64,000 bases of DNA from Rallus limicola (lineage: Eukaryota > Chordata > Aves > Gruiformes > Rallidae). A program made the position numbers and the translations under genes. Position 1 is the stretch's first letter, and each line of letters begins with the position of its first letter. Below the pieces are notes generated by a model. That model was not told the DNA's origin. It made no database searches and saw only the letters and a program-made list of their open reading frames with translations. Shown here in pieces: positions 52,101 to 60,019 of the stretch. The stretch spans positions 2,068,001-2,132,000 of the forward strand of contig JAKCOZ010000041.1 of the NCBI GenBank assembly GCA_022605955.1, in the 5' to 3' direction.

Positions 52101-55100
52101 TAGCATCCAATTAGTCTAAGCACTACTTTCTTCTCCTGCGGTTCCCCTGAGGATGCCATCTCTCTGCACAGGGGAATGTGTGCAGCTCTCTAGGAAGGAC
52201 AAAGCGAACCAGCATGTGGGAAGGAGAGCCATGGCAGCAGCAATGCTCTCCTGGTGATGGAAACACTTCCTCCTGTCTGAGATGAATTACTCTGGGCAGA
52301 GCTGGCACATTCCCAAAGGGCCTGGCACTGCCGAGCCAAAGGTGAACATGACAGCATTTGCTCTCCCCTGCCAGAAGGGAGATGGGCTCCTTCAATAAGA
52401 GTTCCTGCTGCAATATCTCAACATTTACAGCTGTCTCTGTATTCCCGCTTCCAGCAGCCTCAGTGAGTGAATAACACGCCTAAGAAACCTGCTTATTTTC
52501 ACTCTGAGAGAAGGGAACAGGAATAATAGTATGCCATAGGAGCAGGGTAACTAACAGTTCAGCCGTGATGCTCTTTCAATTTGAAAGTCTGTTGCTTTGT
52601 GACTTTCATCCCCCCGGCACACAAGCAGTTATCTGTGCTGTCAGCGGTTCATCAGCGAGGCTTACAGACTTCATTTAAGTGAATAGCAACACCAAAGCTC
52701 TGTTCTTCCCTCTCTTGCAGTGTTCCCTCTTAATGGACGGTTTGTGTCTGGTGCTAGCGGCGCAGCGAGACCGTGCGGTCATTTGCTTCGACTCCCTGCT
52801 GGACAGGTAAGCGAGGACAATCAGCGCTGCCTCAGCCCCCTGTGAGAGAGCGTGGGCTCTGAAGGGGGGCAGCTGCCTTTCTTCTCCATAATTTGCTTTC
52901 CAGTTCGGACTCCCAGGAAGTCAGATGTCACTCACGGGCAGCCCGTTCTTCCTCAGTTACCTTGTTGTTTGTGGGTCGATAGCTCAGAGTGTTCCCCCAG
53001 CCGTGTCCCCTATCCTGGAAACCTTAAATACAGAGTTGTGTTGTTTGTTAAGCACTTGGAGTGTGTGTGAGGCCTGGCAGCGTGTTTCCATGAATACAGG
53101 GAATTCTCTGCAAGGAGGGCTCACTTTGGGAATAGACCTGCTGCATCAATACAATTCCTAGGAGAAATATCAGCAGATTCAGTGTTTTCTATGAAAGGGG
53201 AAAAAAAATGCCTAAACCAAATGCCAGAGAGCAAAATCAAAACTGAGCCTCTTAAATAAATCACCAGAAATGCTGGGGAGAGGATTTATAAGCCTGGTAA
53301 AACAAACAGAACCCTTCTACAGGGACTGATTAGTGAAACAGAATGATTATTGGGCCAATTAACCCGCTGTTCCCCAGAGGGAAAGTTTCCTTGCACAGGG
53401 GCTGTTATTTGGTGATGTGATTTGTAGATCATGCACATGGTTTCCTCTGGGAAAGGAAGCCAGGGGAGTCTTTGTTCTGACACCTTGGGAAAGAGCAGTC
53501 CAGCAGCCATACTGATAGGGCTGTTGTGACTTTGGCTGTACCACTGGAGGACTTGCAGATAACACTGTTGATGGGACAGCAGTAAGGAATTCAAGGATGC
53601 TGGAGTTCACAAGCATCATGGAGATCAAATCTGAACATCCCAGTTGGTAGTTGGGACACCTTGGAGGTCTTGTACTTTGATGAAATGTTGGGGTGCTCAG
53701 TCACAAGAAGAATAGTCAGAGCAAATTTCACTGGGAGCTTTTCAAAAGTGTTTTTAAACATTTTGTAATTAAGCAAACTTTAGACATTTCTCCCATTCAT
53801 TTAAAATCCCACCCTTGGGAGCTGCATCCCAAATCTTTTACCTGGCAAGGTACAGCACCAAGGGGAAGCAAGGAGCAAGTTTCCCAGGATCTCTCTGGTG
53901 AGTTTCCTTCTGCTCTTTCCCCAGTTTACAAGGAAAAAAGCGAGCTGTTGGGAACCCCAGCGGTCACTGCTGAAGGGAGTTCAGGGGGAATGCCTGTCAG
54001 CACAGCCTCTTCATTTTCCCCAGGCTTTTGCTTATCGGAGTTGAGTGCTGCATAACAAGATCTGCAGCCCAGTGTTTCCCTCTTCAGTAGGCTCGGCCTA
54101 CATTTTAAGATTGCCAGTGTTGAGGCAGTACCTCCAGAGCAAACCTTGCAGCTGATTCTCGTGTCCATTTGCAGCAAGCCAAGGGGCTGAGAGGGAAGCA
54201 GGGAGAAAGGGGTGCGGACTCGACCAGTCTCAGCCTGGGCTGTGGCAGTATGTCTGTCTGTGCCATGGATAAACTCCCTCACCAGACAGCAAAAGGCACG
54301 GGTGTGAATTCTGGCTGTTGGGAGGCACTCCCAAATGGCAGGATCTGCTCTGCACCCTACCTCAGTGCCAGAACTAGTGATGAAGTGCTGCTTAACACCA
54401 GCTCCACAAACAAAATCATCTATCTGCCTTCATGATAGATGATGCTTGGGGAAGGGAGGGGCAGCAAGGTGTGCCCAGGGATGGGCATGGGGGAGGCTGT
54501 CACCCCTCTGGTCAACCAGCTTCAGCCACCAGTGAACCGTAGCCACAGTGTATCACAAGCCACCACACTGCCTAAAATCGACTCTGCAAATACCTTTGAA
54601 ACTCTAGCCTGACTTAACTAGTGTCTCATAAGGACACTTCACGCTAAGACATCCTCATTGCCTCGTTTATAAACATTTCAAAATACCATCTGAGGTTAAT
54701 TACACTTATGACTTCACCAGCAGGAGCCACGTGACCCATCTTGTACTGAGTAAATCCCTGTGTGTTTATTTCACTCTTGCTGCCAGGGCCCAGGATTCGT
54801 GTTGCACAGGTTCCAGCCTGCATTTCAACTGCCTTGCTGAAGTACCAGGGTGTAAGAGATTATCTCTCAGCCCTGAGAGTTGATTCAGGGCCGAGCCACG
54901 TTTCTTAGGCATTGTGCCACAGGGAGAAATGTCGCCATCTGTATAGAAGCCTGGGATGTGATGTCAGAGATGGGCTGTGATAAGGAGGAGGAATCAGGTG
55001 TTGAGAGGAACAATGCAGGCTCGGCTAGTATAGCTGCTCATAGTTCAGAGCCTATTAAAGCTTTCCTAAGCCAGCTCTAGCAGAAACACATCAAGGAGAG

Positions 55101-58100
55101 ACATTCAGTCGCTGGAGGACACGCTGTGCAGAGCACTTACTTGCCTTAAAGACCAGCACAGGCCCTTGCAACTGTAGTGACTGTTGCACAGCAGCAGTGG
55201 TACCGACTCTGCCCACTCTGGATGTCTGTGAAGATGTTATTTCTCCACCAAAGGGCAGGAAGAATGGAGAAGGGGACACAATTTATGCAGGTGGGGGCAC
55301 AAAAGCAGCCTGTGAGTTTGACTGACTGCAAAGAGTGGAGCCAAAGTAGGAATCTGGGAAAATCTGGGAGGGTGCCAAGGGCAACTCACAGGGCAGAGCG
55401 AAGTAAGCGTTTGGAAGAGGTGAGGGGAAGCTGAAGCAGTGGAGACTTGGGGTGGGGGGCAGAATCCAGAGAAGGAAGTGACCATATCCCATCCACAGAC
55501 AAGAAAAAGATGTAAGACTTACCCTTCTTGTTCTGTCGGCATCCGGCTGTCTGGATCTCCAGCAGAAAGCATTTGAATTTTCCCTGTCATAACTTGTTTT
55601 TACAGCCAGACTTCCTAGCTGCAGGGTGGCAGAGGGAAGAATTTACAAACAGATTCAAAGCAGCTCCTGGAAGAAAGGCATGCTCTGCTCTTTGTGCATG
55701 ACAAACTAGATTTAGCTGCCTTAATAAGCAATATTGATCTAATAGCAATTGCTTCTCTGTGGTTATTGGAGCTTTTAAAAGGTACTTTCAGATGCCTGTA
55801 TGGTTGGTAGGACCTGAACTATACTCTATGTGTGGTTCTTAGGAGCTCCCCTCCTTAATGTTGTCCTGAACACGACCAAAGCACACTGAAAACCTGGCTG
55901 CCTCAGAAGAAAACCAGGGTGTAGGCCAGGCCTTCTGCCTTCCTGGTTTTAGACAATGTAATGCAATCAGAACAAAAGTCAAGTGTTAAGGAACTTAGCT
56001 GCATGTTATTCTCTCTGATGAAACGTTCTTACCAAGCGTTAATTGCTGCTAGCAGGGAGTGATGTTATCCCTATAGGAAGCTCATCTCTGGGAGCTTTGG
56101 AAGGAAAGGAGGTGTAGAAATCAAAAAATGAACACAGGAGATGTGAAATCTGAGCTGTTGAAAAACCACCGAAGGGAAAACTGTTGCCACGCACAATACC
56201 TGGATATGGGGGCAGGGAGTGATTTCCAAAGCCTCCAGAGGGTTTGCATGCCTAAGACTCTGTCAAGCATGGAGTTGGTTTAAAAGGCAATTTTGAAGTT
56301 TATATCTTACCTTTAAATTTCTCTTGCCTTTTGGTCAACTCATGTGGCTGGAGGTGGGCTGAAGCAAAACAAGGACTAGCTGTGCAGCCCCTGCTGCTGA
56401 AGGCAGCTCAGAAGGTCCTGGGCTTTGGAGAAAACATCCCAGAAAGTCCTGGACTCTGGGTGATCTTTGTTGAGAAAAAGAGTCTGCACAGAGCTAACTA
56501 TCTACATTTATGTGTGTTTCCCACTGCCCCAGAGACCCCATTATGCAACAGGTCGTTACTGTTTGTTTGAAGGCTTATATTTTAAGAATCCAAATCCATT
56601 TATACAAAGCTTTGTAAAACCCAGGATTTATCTGTGTAAAGAAGTTCAGTAACAGATGCACATGGCCAGAGCTGCTGGCACAGAGTGTGGTCCTCCTCAA
56701 AGCTAGGTCATCTGCAGTCTCTGACAGCTCCAGTGGCAGAGTAATGCTGGTTTCCCTCTTTCTTTGCCCCCAGTGTCTGTTGGCAGAAGCCGTCGGTCCT
56801 GGACACTGCGCAGCATCTCCTTTATCCCCAAAATGAGAAACAGGCAAGTAGTGAGCTGTATACCACAGTTATATGTCCTTTGTGTCCTGTAATTAATGGA
56901 ACTTGTTAAAATTGTTTGAATTTTAGTAGAAAATTTCAATGTGCATGAACCAGAGGTGGTGCCTCATGCCAGCCCCAAGCCTTGGCTCACATTAAGAACC
57001 CAGCACATGGTGGGCAGTGAGACCAAAACCCTGTCAAACTCTCTTCCCCATGACACCAGTGGCACTGCAGAGAGTCAAAATATTTGGAGACTTTGATAAA
57101 GACTTGGTGTTTTCTGTAGGTATCAGTTACTTTTTATGAAAAATCAACACTTCCTCAGATAGCTGTGCTACTTGTGCAAAATAAGGGGCAGGAAATGTTT
57201 GTTCTGCCCTACTGCCAAGCTGGCACACATCCTGTGCTCGGGAAGTTATGTTGGAGGAGCCCAAATCCAAATGGAAAATGAAAACAAAGCCATTAGCCAT
57301 TCCAGGGGGGGACTAGCCGAACATTCTCTCGGTAGATTGTCTCAGGAAAGGAAACACTGTGTTCCAGGTTTTTAAAGACAAGCTAATGGGAATAAACCAC
57401 ATAAATACCTTTAAAACTCTGGCTGTAATCGCCCCAGTTCAGTACAAAACAAATGAGATTTGGATACAGGAGGCAGTGCCTAAAGAGTTAGGACTAAGAT
57501 TTGTAAAAGAGTTGGGGAGAATGGGAAATGGTAGCAAGTGGACAAGCCTCTCCTGGGGTCCCTTTTGCTCCCCAAGAAAACCCAGCAGGAGACTGAGAGA
57601 ATGTTTGTAACATCGCATAATGCATCAGAGCTGCTGCCTTCAGTGCTAGTGCTCCAAGGGTTGAGCCTTAAAAGACACAGAGCCTCCTTTGAAGTCTGTT
57701 CCCGCTTTTAACGCAGGCAAAACTACCCAAAAGTCCTCATCCAGCTGCTGTTCTCAGCAGCTTCCCTGAGGCTCAGTAAGATTCTCCCTGGGCAGAGCTG
57801 GGCTTATCCGCGCTGCGGTGCCCGGGGAGCTCTGCACAGCTCTGCCATCGCTGCAAGGCGGTCACAGCACCGCGCTCGCTGCTGCCAGGCTGTTGCCAAG
57901 TAATGTGACAGGGCAGCAAGTCCAGGCTGTCTGCTGATTTGCTTTGAAAAGGACGTTGCATATCTCTGGCTGACATAAAATCCCTTCTGCTTCACGGCTC
58001 TGGGGAAGCAGCCTGTCACGCGGACGCTCGGAGTCCTTTCTGTGAGAGATAAGAGAAAAGAGCACATCAGCTCGGGCCTTCTCCCTGCTCCTGGCAGACC

Positions 58101-60019
58101 AGGCCCCAAATCCAGACCCCCTGGCACTGGTGGAAGCGCAGGCCCCTCACAGCAGTTGGGAGTTCAGAGCATGAGCGTAGCAGCCGGCTGTGGGTGCAGC
58201 ACTTCTTGGGGGGGTTACGAGCAGCACAGCGACCAGTAACGTTTATTTTCTAACTGGACCTTTTGTTCTGAAGTTCAGGGCAGGTTTAGAAATCACAGAG
58301 CAAGATCAGGGCCATGAAGATGATCAGAGGGGCTGGAGCAGCTGCCCTATGAAGAGAGGCTGAGGGAGCTGGGCTGGGTCAGCCTGGAGAAGAGAAGGCT
58401 GTGGGGGGACCTCATTGCAGCCTGCCAGTCCCTGAAGGGAGCAGAGACACAGGAGGGAATCAGCTTGTTCAAGGGCAGAGCCTGGCAGGACAAGGGGGAT
58501 GGAGTGAAGCTGAAGGAGGGAAGGGTTAGATGAGATCTTAGGGGGAAGTTCTTTCCAGAGAGAATGGTGAGGGGCTGGAACAGGCAGGCCAGAGAGGGGG
58601 TGGGTGCCCCGTGTCTGGGGGTGTTCAAGGCCAGGGTGGCTGGGGCCCTGGGCACCCTTGTGTAGCTCCAGGCCTGGAGGTTGGTGTCCCTGCCTGTGGC
58701 AGGGATGTTGGAGCTCTGTGATCCTTGGGGTCCCTTCCAACCCAGACCAGGCTGGGATTCTATGATTCTATGATCTGAGGAGCGAGCTCACTGGGGAATG
58801 ACTGCACCTCAAAGGATGTCCCTGGAAATGATGTTTGATCCTCTGATCTCTTGTTAATGAGTTTATGAAATGTCAGCCAAGCTTTCCAGGTCAAAGCTAA
58901 TGCGCAGCAACATGATATCAGGCAAAGTTCAGGAGGGTTAAATGAACATGTATTTCAGATCCTCGTGCACTGCAGAGCTGCAGGGTTTATTGATGGAGTC
59001 GAACCATGGAAGCAAAAAGGAATTTCATACTTGCTCCCTGGGTGATTTGGGACAGGCAATGGGATGGGAAATTTCAGTGCTGATATCTGTGTCCAGGCCA
59101 GTTGTCTTGCAGTCACTGAGAGAAATATTTCTGTAGCCCTTTTGAGACATCTACCTGAGGAGCAGATAAATTCATGCTTTGGAAGCTCCTTATTCTCCAG
59201 CAGTGACCCTGCTCTGCATGCAGGCTTCTCTCAGGCACAGGTGGACCAGCTCACATCAGGAAGTTGACAGAGCTTTGTTGGTGCCACCATTAGGGACTCT
59301 TGGACTTCCATGTAGACCTCTCTGAGGCTGTCACAGATGTCCCTGCACCTGGTCTATACCCAAGATGGAACCTCCCCAGCTGTCAGGGAGTGCTTTGCTC
59401 AGCCTCAAGGGCTGGGACATCATTGACCTGCTGCCGTTAGTGGGTCAGAGCCGGGACACGGCACACTCTGCACAGCCCCTCTTCAGCAAGAGTCCATGAA
59501 CATGCAGCTGAACCTCCTTTGGCAGGCAGTGCTAATCCTGGGGACCCAAAACTGATGCCAGCAGCCACAATGGCAGCTCCATCATCTCCCTCCCTGCAGA
59601 GACAGCTGAAACCCGAGGCTGGAGCAGAGCAACACAGGGATAACACATCCCGGCCACTCTTGGCATGGTCTGTAGCCCCTCAGCAGCAGGCAGGAGTCCT
59701 GTAAAAGAGACCTAAAAACCTATCAGGAGAAGCAAAGTGCTGGCAGGGCCTGGACTGTCAGCACACCGTGTGTAACATATGAGAGGAACACGGTACCATT
59801 AGTGTGGTCAGAGTTATGGGCTGAAGCCCTGGGTACTAAACTGGCCTCAGCACCTTGGGAAACCTACCTCTGAAAAGAAGTTTCTTTGTGATGCAGAGAA
59901 ATCACAGCTCTCCCCCAACCCCTTCCTTCTTTTCTCCCCAGGCCCAAGAGCTACTCTGCTGCCTTTTTGACTCCCTGACATCAGAGAGCATCCACCAAAT
60001 TGAATCCCAGGATTGCTAA
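947..60019 (+). CDS. Spliced gene for a multi-module NDK-like protein, 5'-partial, 21 exons
   Basis: The coding exons are 947-1141, 5832-5882, 9078-9194, 11889-12033, 15579-15873, 18719-18825, 22795-22949, 24805-24952, 27720-27851, 29299-29493, 30804-31130, 32746-32808, 34475-34528, 36653-36822, 42763-42958, 47310-47404, 48550-48670, 50948-51165, 52721-52806, 56774-56843 and 59942-60019. They sum to 3,018 bases, every junction keeps phase, and the chain ends in TAA. Model residues about 122-250, 305-446, 478-620, 664-800 and 867-990 each show the NDK order: a beta strand, a helix, a strand, then a hydrophobic strand followed by a helix like [12 protein letters not shown]. The NDK family moves phosphate between nucleotides through a histidine. 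Here that histidine is missing in the best-preserved module (Tyr783), so I infer a non-catalytic scaffold. Ciliary NDK-repeat proteins are the nearest known types, and DNAAF8/C16orf71 is an unverified candidate. The start codon lies upstream of 947 and was not found. Confidence 0.85.
2524..3240 (-). mobile_element. CR1 LINE, 5'-truncated
   Basis: Read on the - strand it ends with GGGACCTTC-type CR1 3' sequence and a TCTGTGATTCTGTGAT octamer repeat (complement of 2524-2540). It belongs to the same subtype as 44652-45482. It lies in intron 1. The open frame here (- strand, 2722-3198) is CR1-derived. Confidence 0.93.
3972..4688 (+). mobile_element. CR1 LINE, 5'-truncated, young-looking
   Basis: It starts near the CR1 segment GACAGGCTGGGGGTGAGCTG and ends with CCTTCCAACCCC and a degenerate TTCTGTGA repeat. 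It is almost identical over about 500 bases to 8514-9026. It lies in intron 1, in sense with the gene. Confidence 0.93.
5832..5882 (+). CDS. Exon 2 (51 bp, acceptor uncertain)
   Basis: This encodes [17 protein letters not shown] (model 66-82) and ends at a strong CAG/GTAGGT donor. Joined to exon 3 it reads as a strand (GVLWVS) followed by a helix that continues across the junction, which resembles the start of an NDK fold. The phase-0 acceptor at 5830-5831 has a modest pyrimidine tract. A better tract precedes the AG at 5798-5799, but that start would need a preceding exon ending in phase 1. Confidence 0.55.
5951..6055 (-). mobile_element. CR1 3' fragment, older
   Basis: About 105 bases resemble the CR1 3' end on the - strand: an octamer-like CACAGACTCACAGACTG, then GGAAGGGACCTC and GTCCAAGCCCCCTGCC. 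It lies shortly after exon 2. Confidence 0.7.
8514..9026 (+). mobile_element. CR1 LINE, 5'-truncated, ends just before exon 3
   Basis: Near-identical to 4147-4680 by eye, differing at a few sites such as CATGTGTATC against CATGTTGATC. Its 3' end lies about 50 bases upstream of exon 3. Confidence 0.92.
9078..9194 (+). CDS. Exon 3
   Basis: This 117 bp exon (phase 0 to 0) lies just after a CR1 copy. The acceptor is CATTTCAG and the donor GAG/GTACAA. Its 39 residues (model 83-121) run from [20 protein letters not shown] to an acidic tail. The first part looks like the helix and second strand of a partial NDK-like unit begun in exon 2. Confidence 0.72.
10900..11368 (+). mobile_element. CR1 LINE, 5'-truncated, second subfamily
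   Basis: Its 3' end is CCCAGACCAGGCTGGGATTC followed by TATGATTC. It shares a subfamily with 38259-38850 (- strand) and 58322-58774 (+ strand). It lies in intron 3. Confidence 0.92.
11889..12033 (+). CDS. Exon 4, start of NDK-like module 1
   Basis: The acceptor follows CTTGCTGTTCAG and the donor is TCAG/GTGAGC. It encodes [12 protein letters not shown], a helix, then [12 protein letters not shown] (model 122-169), the beta1-alpha1-beta2 pattern of an NDK fold. The exon ends in phase 1, and the next exon supplies two bases to complete a Glu codon. Confidence 0.85.
12713..14141 (-). mobile_element. CR1 LINE with degraded reverse-transcriptase region
   Basis: The longest CR1 in the window, in intron 4. 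On the - strand, the frame 13808-13335 includes [20 protein letters not shown], the conserved RT block of non-LTR retrotransposons, followed by FADKTKLGG where active copies have FADD. It is truncated at its 5' end and interrupted, so it is not a functional element. The 3' part continues as a CR1 frame at 13356-12712. Confidence 0.93.
15579..15873 (+). CDS. Exon 5, rest of NDK-like module 1
   Basis: This 295 bp GC-rich exon (model 170-268) contains [20 protein letters not shown] (184-203), matching the NDK stretch of a hydrophobic strand plus a helix containing GxNAV. It also contains [10 protein letters not shown] (240-249), matching the C-terminal NDK helix (KEIGLWF). With no gap, the catalytic-histidine position falls at Ser231. 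The donor is CAAG/GTGATG, ending in phase 2. Confidence 0.85.
16240..16821. mobile_element. Solo LTR of an avian endogenous retrovirus with 5 bp target duplication
   Basis: The element spans 16245-16816 (572 bp), begins TGTCCTGGTTTCA and ends TGAAACCACGACA, so it has the TG...CA ends and short inverted termini of an LTR. The 5 bases GCTAG occur directly before it (16240-16244) and directly after it (16817-16821), a perfect target-site duplication. No internal retroviral coding sequence is attached, so it is a solo LTR left by recombination between two LTRs. A 5 bp duplication suits an ERVL-type element. It sits in intron 5, and I infer no effect on the host gene. Confidence 0.88.
18719..18825 (+). 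CDS. Exon 6, Ser/Thr-rich linker
   Basis: The acceptor is TTTTTCTTTAG and the donor AAAG/GTCAGC. It completes a Ser codon from exon 5, then encodes [20 protein letters not shown] and a Pro/Ser stretch (model 268-304). The composition suggests a disordered linker between modules 1 and 2. Phases 2 and 1 fit both neighbours. Confidence 0.78.
21009..21795 (-). mobile_element. CR1 LINE, diverged subfamily
   Basis: It carries typical CR1 phrases on the - strand, such as the complements of GGGTTGGGAGGGACATCAAA near the 3' end and GTGCAGGACCTTGGCCTTG further 5'. Length about 790 bp. It lies in intron 6 and is more diverged than the CR1 copies near 4 kb and 8.5 kb. Confidence 0.85.
22795..22949 (+). 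CDS. Exon 7, start of NDK-like module 2
   Basis: The acceptor is TTTTTTGATCTAG and the donor CAG/GTACTG. It encodes [20 protein letters not shown], then [14 protein letters not shown] (model 305-355), again a strand, helix and strand with the Gly-Phe turn before the second strand seen in NDKs. It enters in phase 1 and leaves in phase 0. Confidence 0.85.
23425..24084 (+). mobile_element. CR1 LINE, 5'-truncated, mosaic-looking
   Basis: The 5' half matches the copies at 3972-4688 and 8514-9026. The 3' half (about 23745-24084) instead matches the - strand copies at 2524-2870 and 44652-45010. It ends with two perfect ATTCTGTG units. It lies in intron 7. Confidence 0.92.
24805..24952 (+). CDS. Exon 8, module 2 core
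   Basis: The acceptor is CTCTGTTTCAG and the donor ACAG/GTAATG. It encodes model residues 356-405. A Ser/Pro-rich insert is followed by [19 protein letters not shown] (384-402), which matches the hydrophobic strand and ENA helix of the NDK core. Confidence 0.85.
25172..25480 (-). mobile_element. Old CR1 3' fragment
   Basis: It starts AGAATCATAGACTGATTCAT, then TTGGAAGGGACCTCAGAGGG, then a decayed CR1 pattern including TGGAGATTCCCTGGC and GACCATCCTTATGAGG. The boundary is uncertain on the far side. It lies in intron 8. Confidence 0.65.
27720..27851 (+). CDS. Exon 9, end of module 2
   Basis: The acceptor is TTGTGTGCACAG and the donor CTGG/GTAGGT. It encodes [20 protein letters not shown] and then [18 protein letters not shown] (model 405-449). 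The last part resembles the C-terminal region of an NDK domain, without a catalytic His motif. Both ends are phase 1. Confidence 0.83.
29299..29493 (+). CDS. Exon 10, start of NDK-like module 3
   Basis: This 195 bp exon (phase 1 to 1) has acceptor CCCTGAGTAG, which lacks a long pyrimidine tract, and donor ACAG/GTAATC. It encodes a Pro-rich lead, then [20 protein letters not shown] and a helix ending in ILLPGDN (model 449-514). This matches an NDK first strand and helix. Confidence 0.85.
30804..31130 (+). CDS. Exon 11, module 3 core (longest exon)
   Basis: This 327 bp exon runs from CTTGACTTGCAG to AACTG/GTAGGA. It encodes [20 protein letters not shown], then [20 protein letters not shown] and [20 protein letters not shown] (model 514-623). 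The order corresponds to the second NDK strand, the Kpn-loop helices and the VVAMV-type strand followed by a helix. [13 protein letters not shown] near the end matches the closing NDK helix. Confidence 0.9.
32746..32808 (+). CDS. Exon 12, basic/proline linker
   Basis: A 63 bp exon (phase 1 to 1) with acceptor TTCCTTTTACAG and donor GAAG/GTAAGA. It encodes [20 protein letters not shown] (model 623-642), a short proline and basic linker between modules 3 and 4. Confidence 0.8.
33369..33762 (+). mobile_element. CR1 LINE, 5'-truncated
   Basis: It runs from GAGGAGAGGTTGAGGGAGCT to GGGGTTGGACTAGATGATCC and TTCTGTGATTCTGTGAT. Its subtype differs from the copies near 4 kb. It lies in intron 12. Confidence 0.92.
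34475..34528 (+). CDS. Exon 13, short linker exon
   Basis: A 54 bp exon (phase 1 to 1) with acceptor TTTCTTATTCAG and donor GCAG/GTGAGA. It encodes [18 protein letters not shown] (model 644-661). Exons 12 and 13 both have lengths divisible by three and matching phases, so either could be skipped without shifting the frame. Confidence 0.8.
36653..36822 (+). CDS. Exon 14, start of NDK-like module 4
   Basis: The acceptor is GCTTTGTTCCAG and the donor CAG/GTTGGC, which is weaker than consensus. It encodes [20 protein letters not shown] and then [14 protein letters not shown] (model 662-718). This is the most canonical NDK start in the protein: VLLIKPGA corresponds to the family's LxIKPDA signature, with Gly in place of Asp. 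Confidence 0.9.
38233..38259. repeat. A-rich low-complexity tract
   Basis: About 27 bases are A apart from a single T, immediately next to the 3' end of a - strand CR1 copy. Confidence 0.85.
38259..38850 (-). mobile_element. CR1 LINE, 5'-truncated, second subfamily
   Basis: The complement of ATCATAGAATCCCAGCCTGG marks the 3' end. It is closely similar to 10900-11368 and 58322-58774. It lies in intron 14. The long + strand frame over it (38222-38890) is CR1 read backwards. Confidence 0.92.
39905..39963 (+). mobile_element. Tiny CR1 3' end remnant
   Basis: About 60 bases resemble a decayed CR1 3' end: GGTCGCTGGACTCAATAACT, then a GGATCCCTCCA block and TCATGATTCTG. Confidence 0.45.
40351..41054 (-). 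mobile_element. CR1 LINE, 5'-truncated, young-looking
   Basis: The inverted counterpart of the 3972-4688 and 8514-9026 copies, almost identical by eye. It carries a - strand frame from 41014 to 40427 that is CR1-derived. It lies in intron 14. Confidence 0.93.
41568..41922 (+). mobile_element. CR1 LINE 3' fragment
   Basis: It starts near TCTCCTCTGGAGAAGAGGAG and ends CCAACCTTGTGATTCTGTG. It matches the 3' part of the - strand copy at 12713-13080. It lies in intron 14, about 500 bases from the copy at 40351-41054 and in the opposite orientation. Confidence 0.9.
42763..42958 (+). CDS. Exon 15, module 4 core
   Basis: The acceptor is ATTTCTCTACAG and the donor TATG/GTAAGT. It encodes [20 protein letters not shown], then [13 protein letters not shown] and a segment ending NGFY (model 719-783). 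It matches the NDK pattern MSSGPVVAMVxEGxNAVxxxR followed by LGPTNP. Tyr783 occupies the catalytic-histidine position. Confidence 0.92.
44652..45482 (-). mobile_element. CR1 LINE, 5'-truncated
   Basis: The 3' octamer repeat lies at 44652-44677 (complement). The 3' half is nearly the same as 2524-2870. It reaches further towards the CR1 5' side than its relatives. It lies in intron 15. Confidence 0.93.
46415..46960 (-). mobile_element. Ancient CR1-like remnant
   Basis: Decayed phrases such as CTGGAGGGACCTCTCAAGCC near 46421 and a later stretch with CCAGTCTCAATTTACCTTTC and GGTGAACAGAA follow the order of a CR1 3' region on the - strand. No octamer is left, so family assignment is tentative. 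It lies in intron 15, 350 bases before exon 16. Confidence 0.42.
47310..47404 (+). CDS. Exon 16, end of module 4
   Basis: The acceptor is ATTTATCTCTCAG and the donor GAG/GTAGGA. It encodes [20 protein letters not shown] and an acidic tail (model 784-815). This aligns to the NDK segment after the active His (GSDS, then a helix ending in EIxLWF). It enters in phase 1 and leaves in phase 0. Confidence 0.9.
48505..48545 (+). repeat. (TCCC)n microsatellite forming the exon 17 pyrimidine tract
   Basis: An uninterrupted 41-base run of C and T, mostly TCCC units, ends four bases before the AG of exon 17 (48548-48549). It serves as the polypyrimidine tract of that acceptor. Confidence 0.9.
48550..48670 (+). 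CDS. Exon 17, basic linker
   Basis: The acceptor lies directly behind a 41 bp (TCCC)n pyrimidine tract, and the donor is CTTG/GTAAGG. It encodes [20 protein letters not shown], then IKREAGG and a Ser-rich tail (model 816-856). The cluster KRRRIIKR (831-838) could be a nuclear-localisation-like or nucleic-acid/protein-binding patch. It lies between modules 4 and 5. Confidence 0.85.
50948..51165 (+). CDS. Exon 18, start of NDK-like module 5
   Basis: The acceptor is TTTTCCCATCAG and the donor AAAG/GTACGA. It encodes [20 protein letters not shown], then a helix, then [19 protein letters not shown] (model 856-928). This is the NDK beta1-alpha1-beta2 pattern again. Codons are visibly more CpG-rich than in the exons before it. 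Confidence 0.9.
52721..52806 (+). CDS. Exon 19, module 5 core
   Basis: The acceptor is CTCTCTTGCAG and the donor GACAG/GTAAGC. It encodes [20 protein letters not shown] and ICFDSLLD (model 929-957). The order of Gly, a hydrophobic strand, then RDRAV matches the NDK SGPVVAMVxxGxNAV strand and helix. Confidence 0.9.
56774..56843 (+). CDS. Exon 20, followed by a GC donor
   Basis: The acceptor is CTTTGCCCCCAG. It encodes [20 protein letters not shown] and EKQ (model 957-980). The downstream intron begins GC rather than GT (CAG/GCAAGT), which fits the rare GC-AG class with its strong flanking consensus. The phase is kept into exon 21. Confidence 0.85.
58322..58774 (+). mobile_element. CR1 LINE, 5'-truncated, second subfamily
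   Basis: It ends CCAGACCAGGCTGGGATTCT followed by two ATGATTCT units. It is similar to 10900-11368. It lies in intron 20. Confidence 0.92.
59942..60019 (+). CDS. Exon 21, C-terminus and stop codon
   Basis: The acceptor is TTTTCTCCCCAG. It encodes [20 protein letters not shown], then ESQDC and TAA at 60017-60019 (model 981-1005). The first half continues module 5 as the terminal NDK-like helix ([10 protein letters not shown] in place of EIxLWF). Confidence 0.88.
   Translation, partial: AQELLCCLFDSLTSESIHQIESQDC

Larger units (their letters stand above)
47405..59941. other. Introns 16-20 outside repeats
   Basis: These introns are poor in repeats, with one CR1 at 58.3 kb, the (TCCC)n tract and an 11-base G run at about 50878-50888. 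The stretch 52807-56773 (4 kb) contains no repeat or exon that I recognise. Confidence 0.5.
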
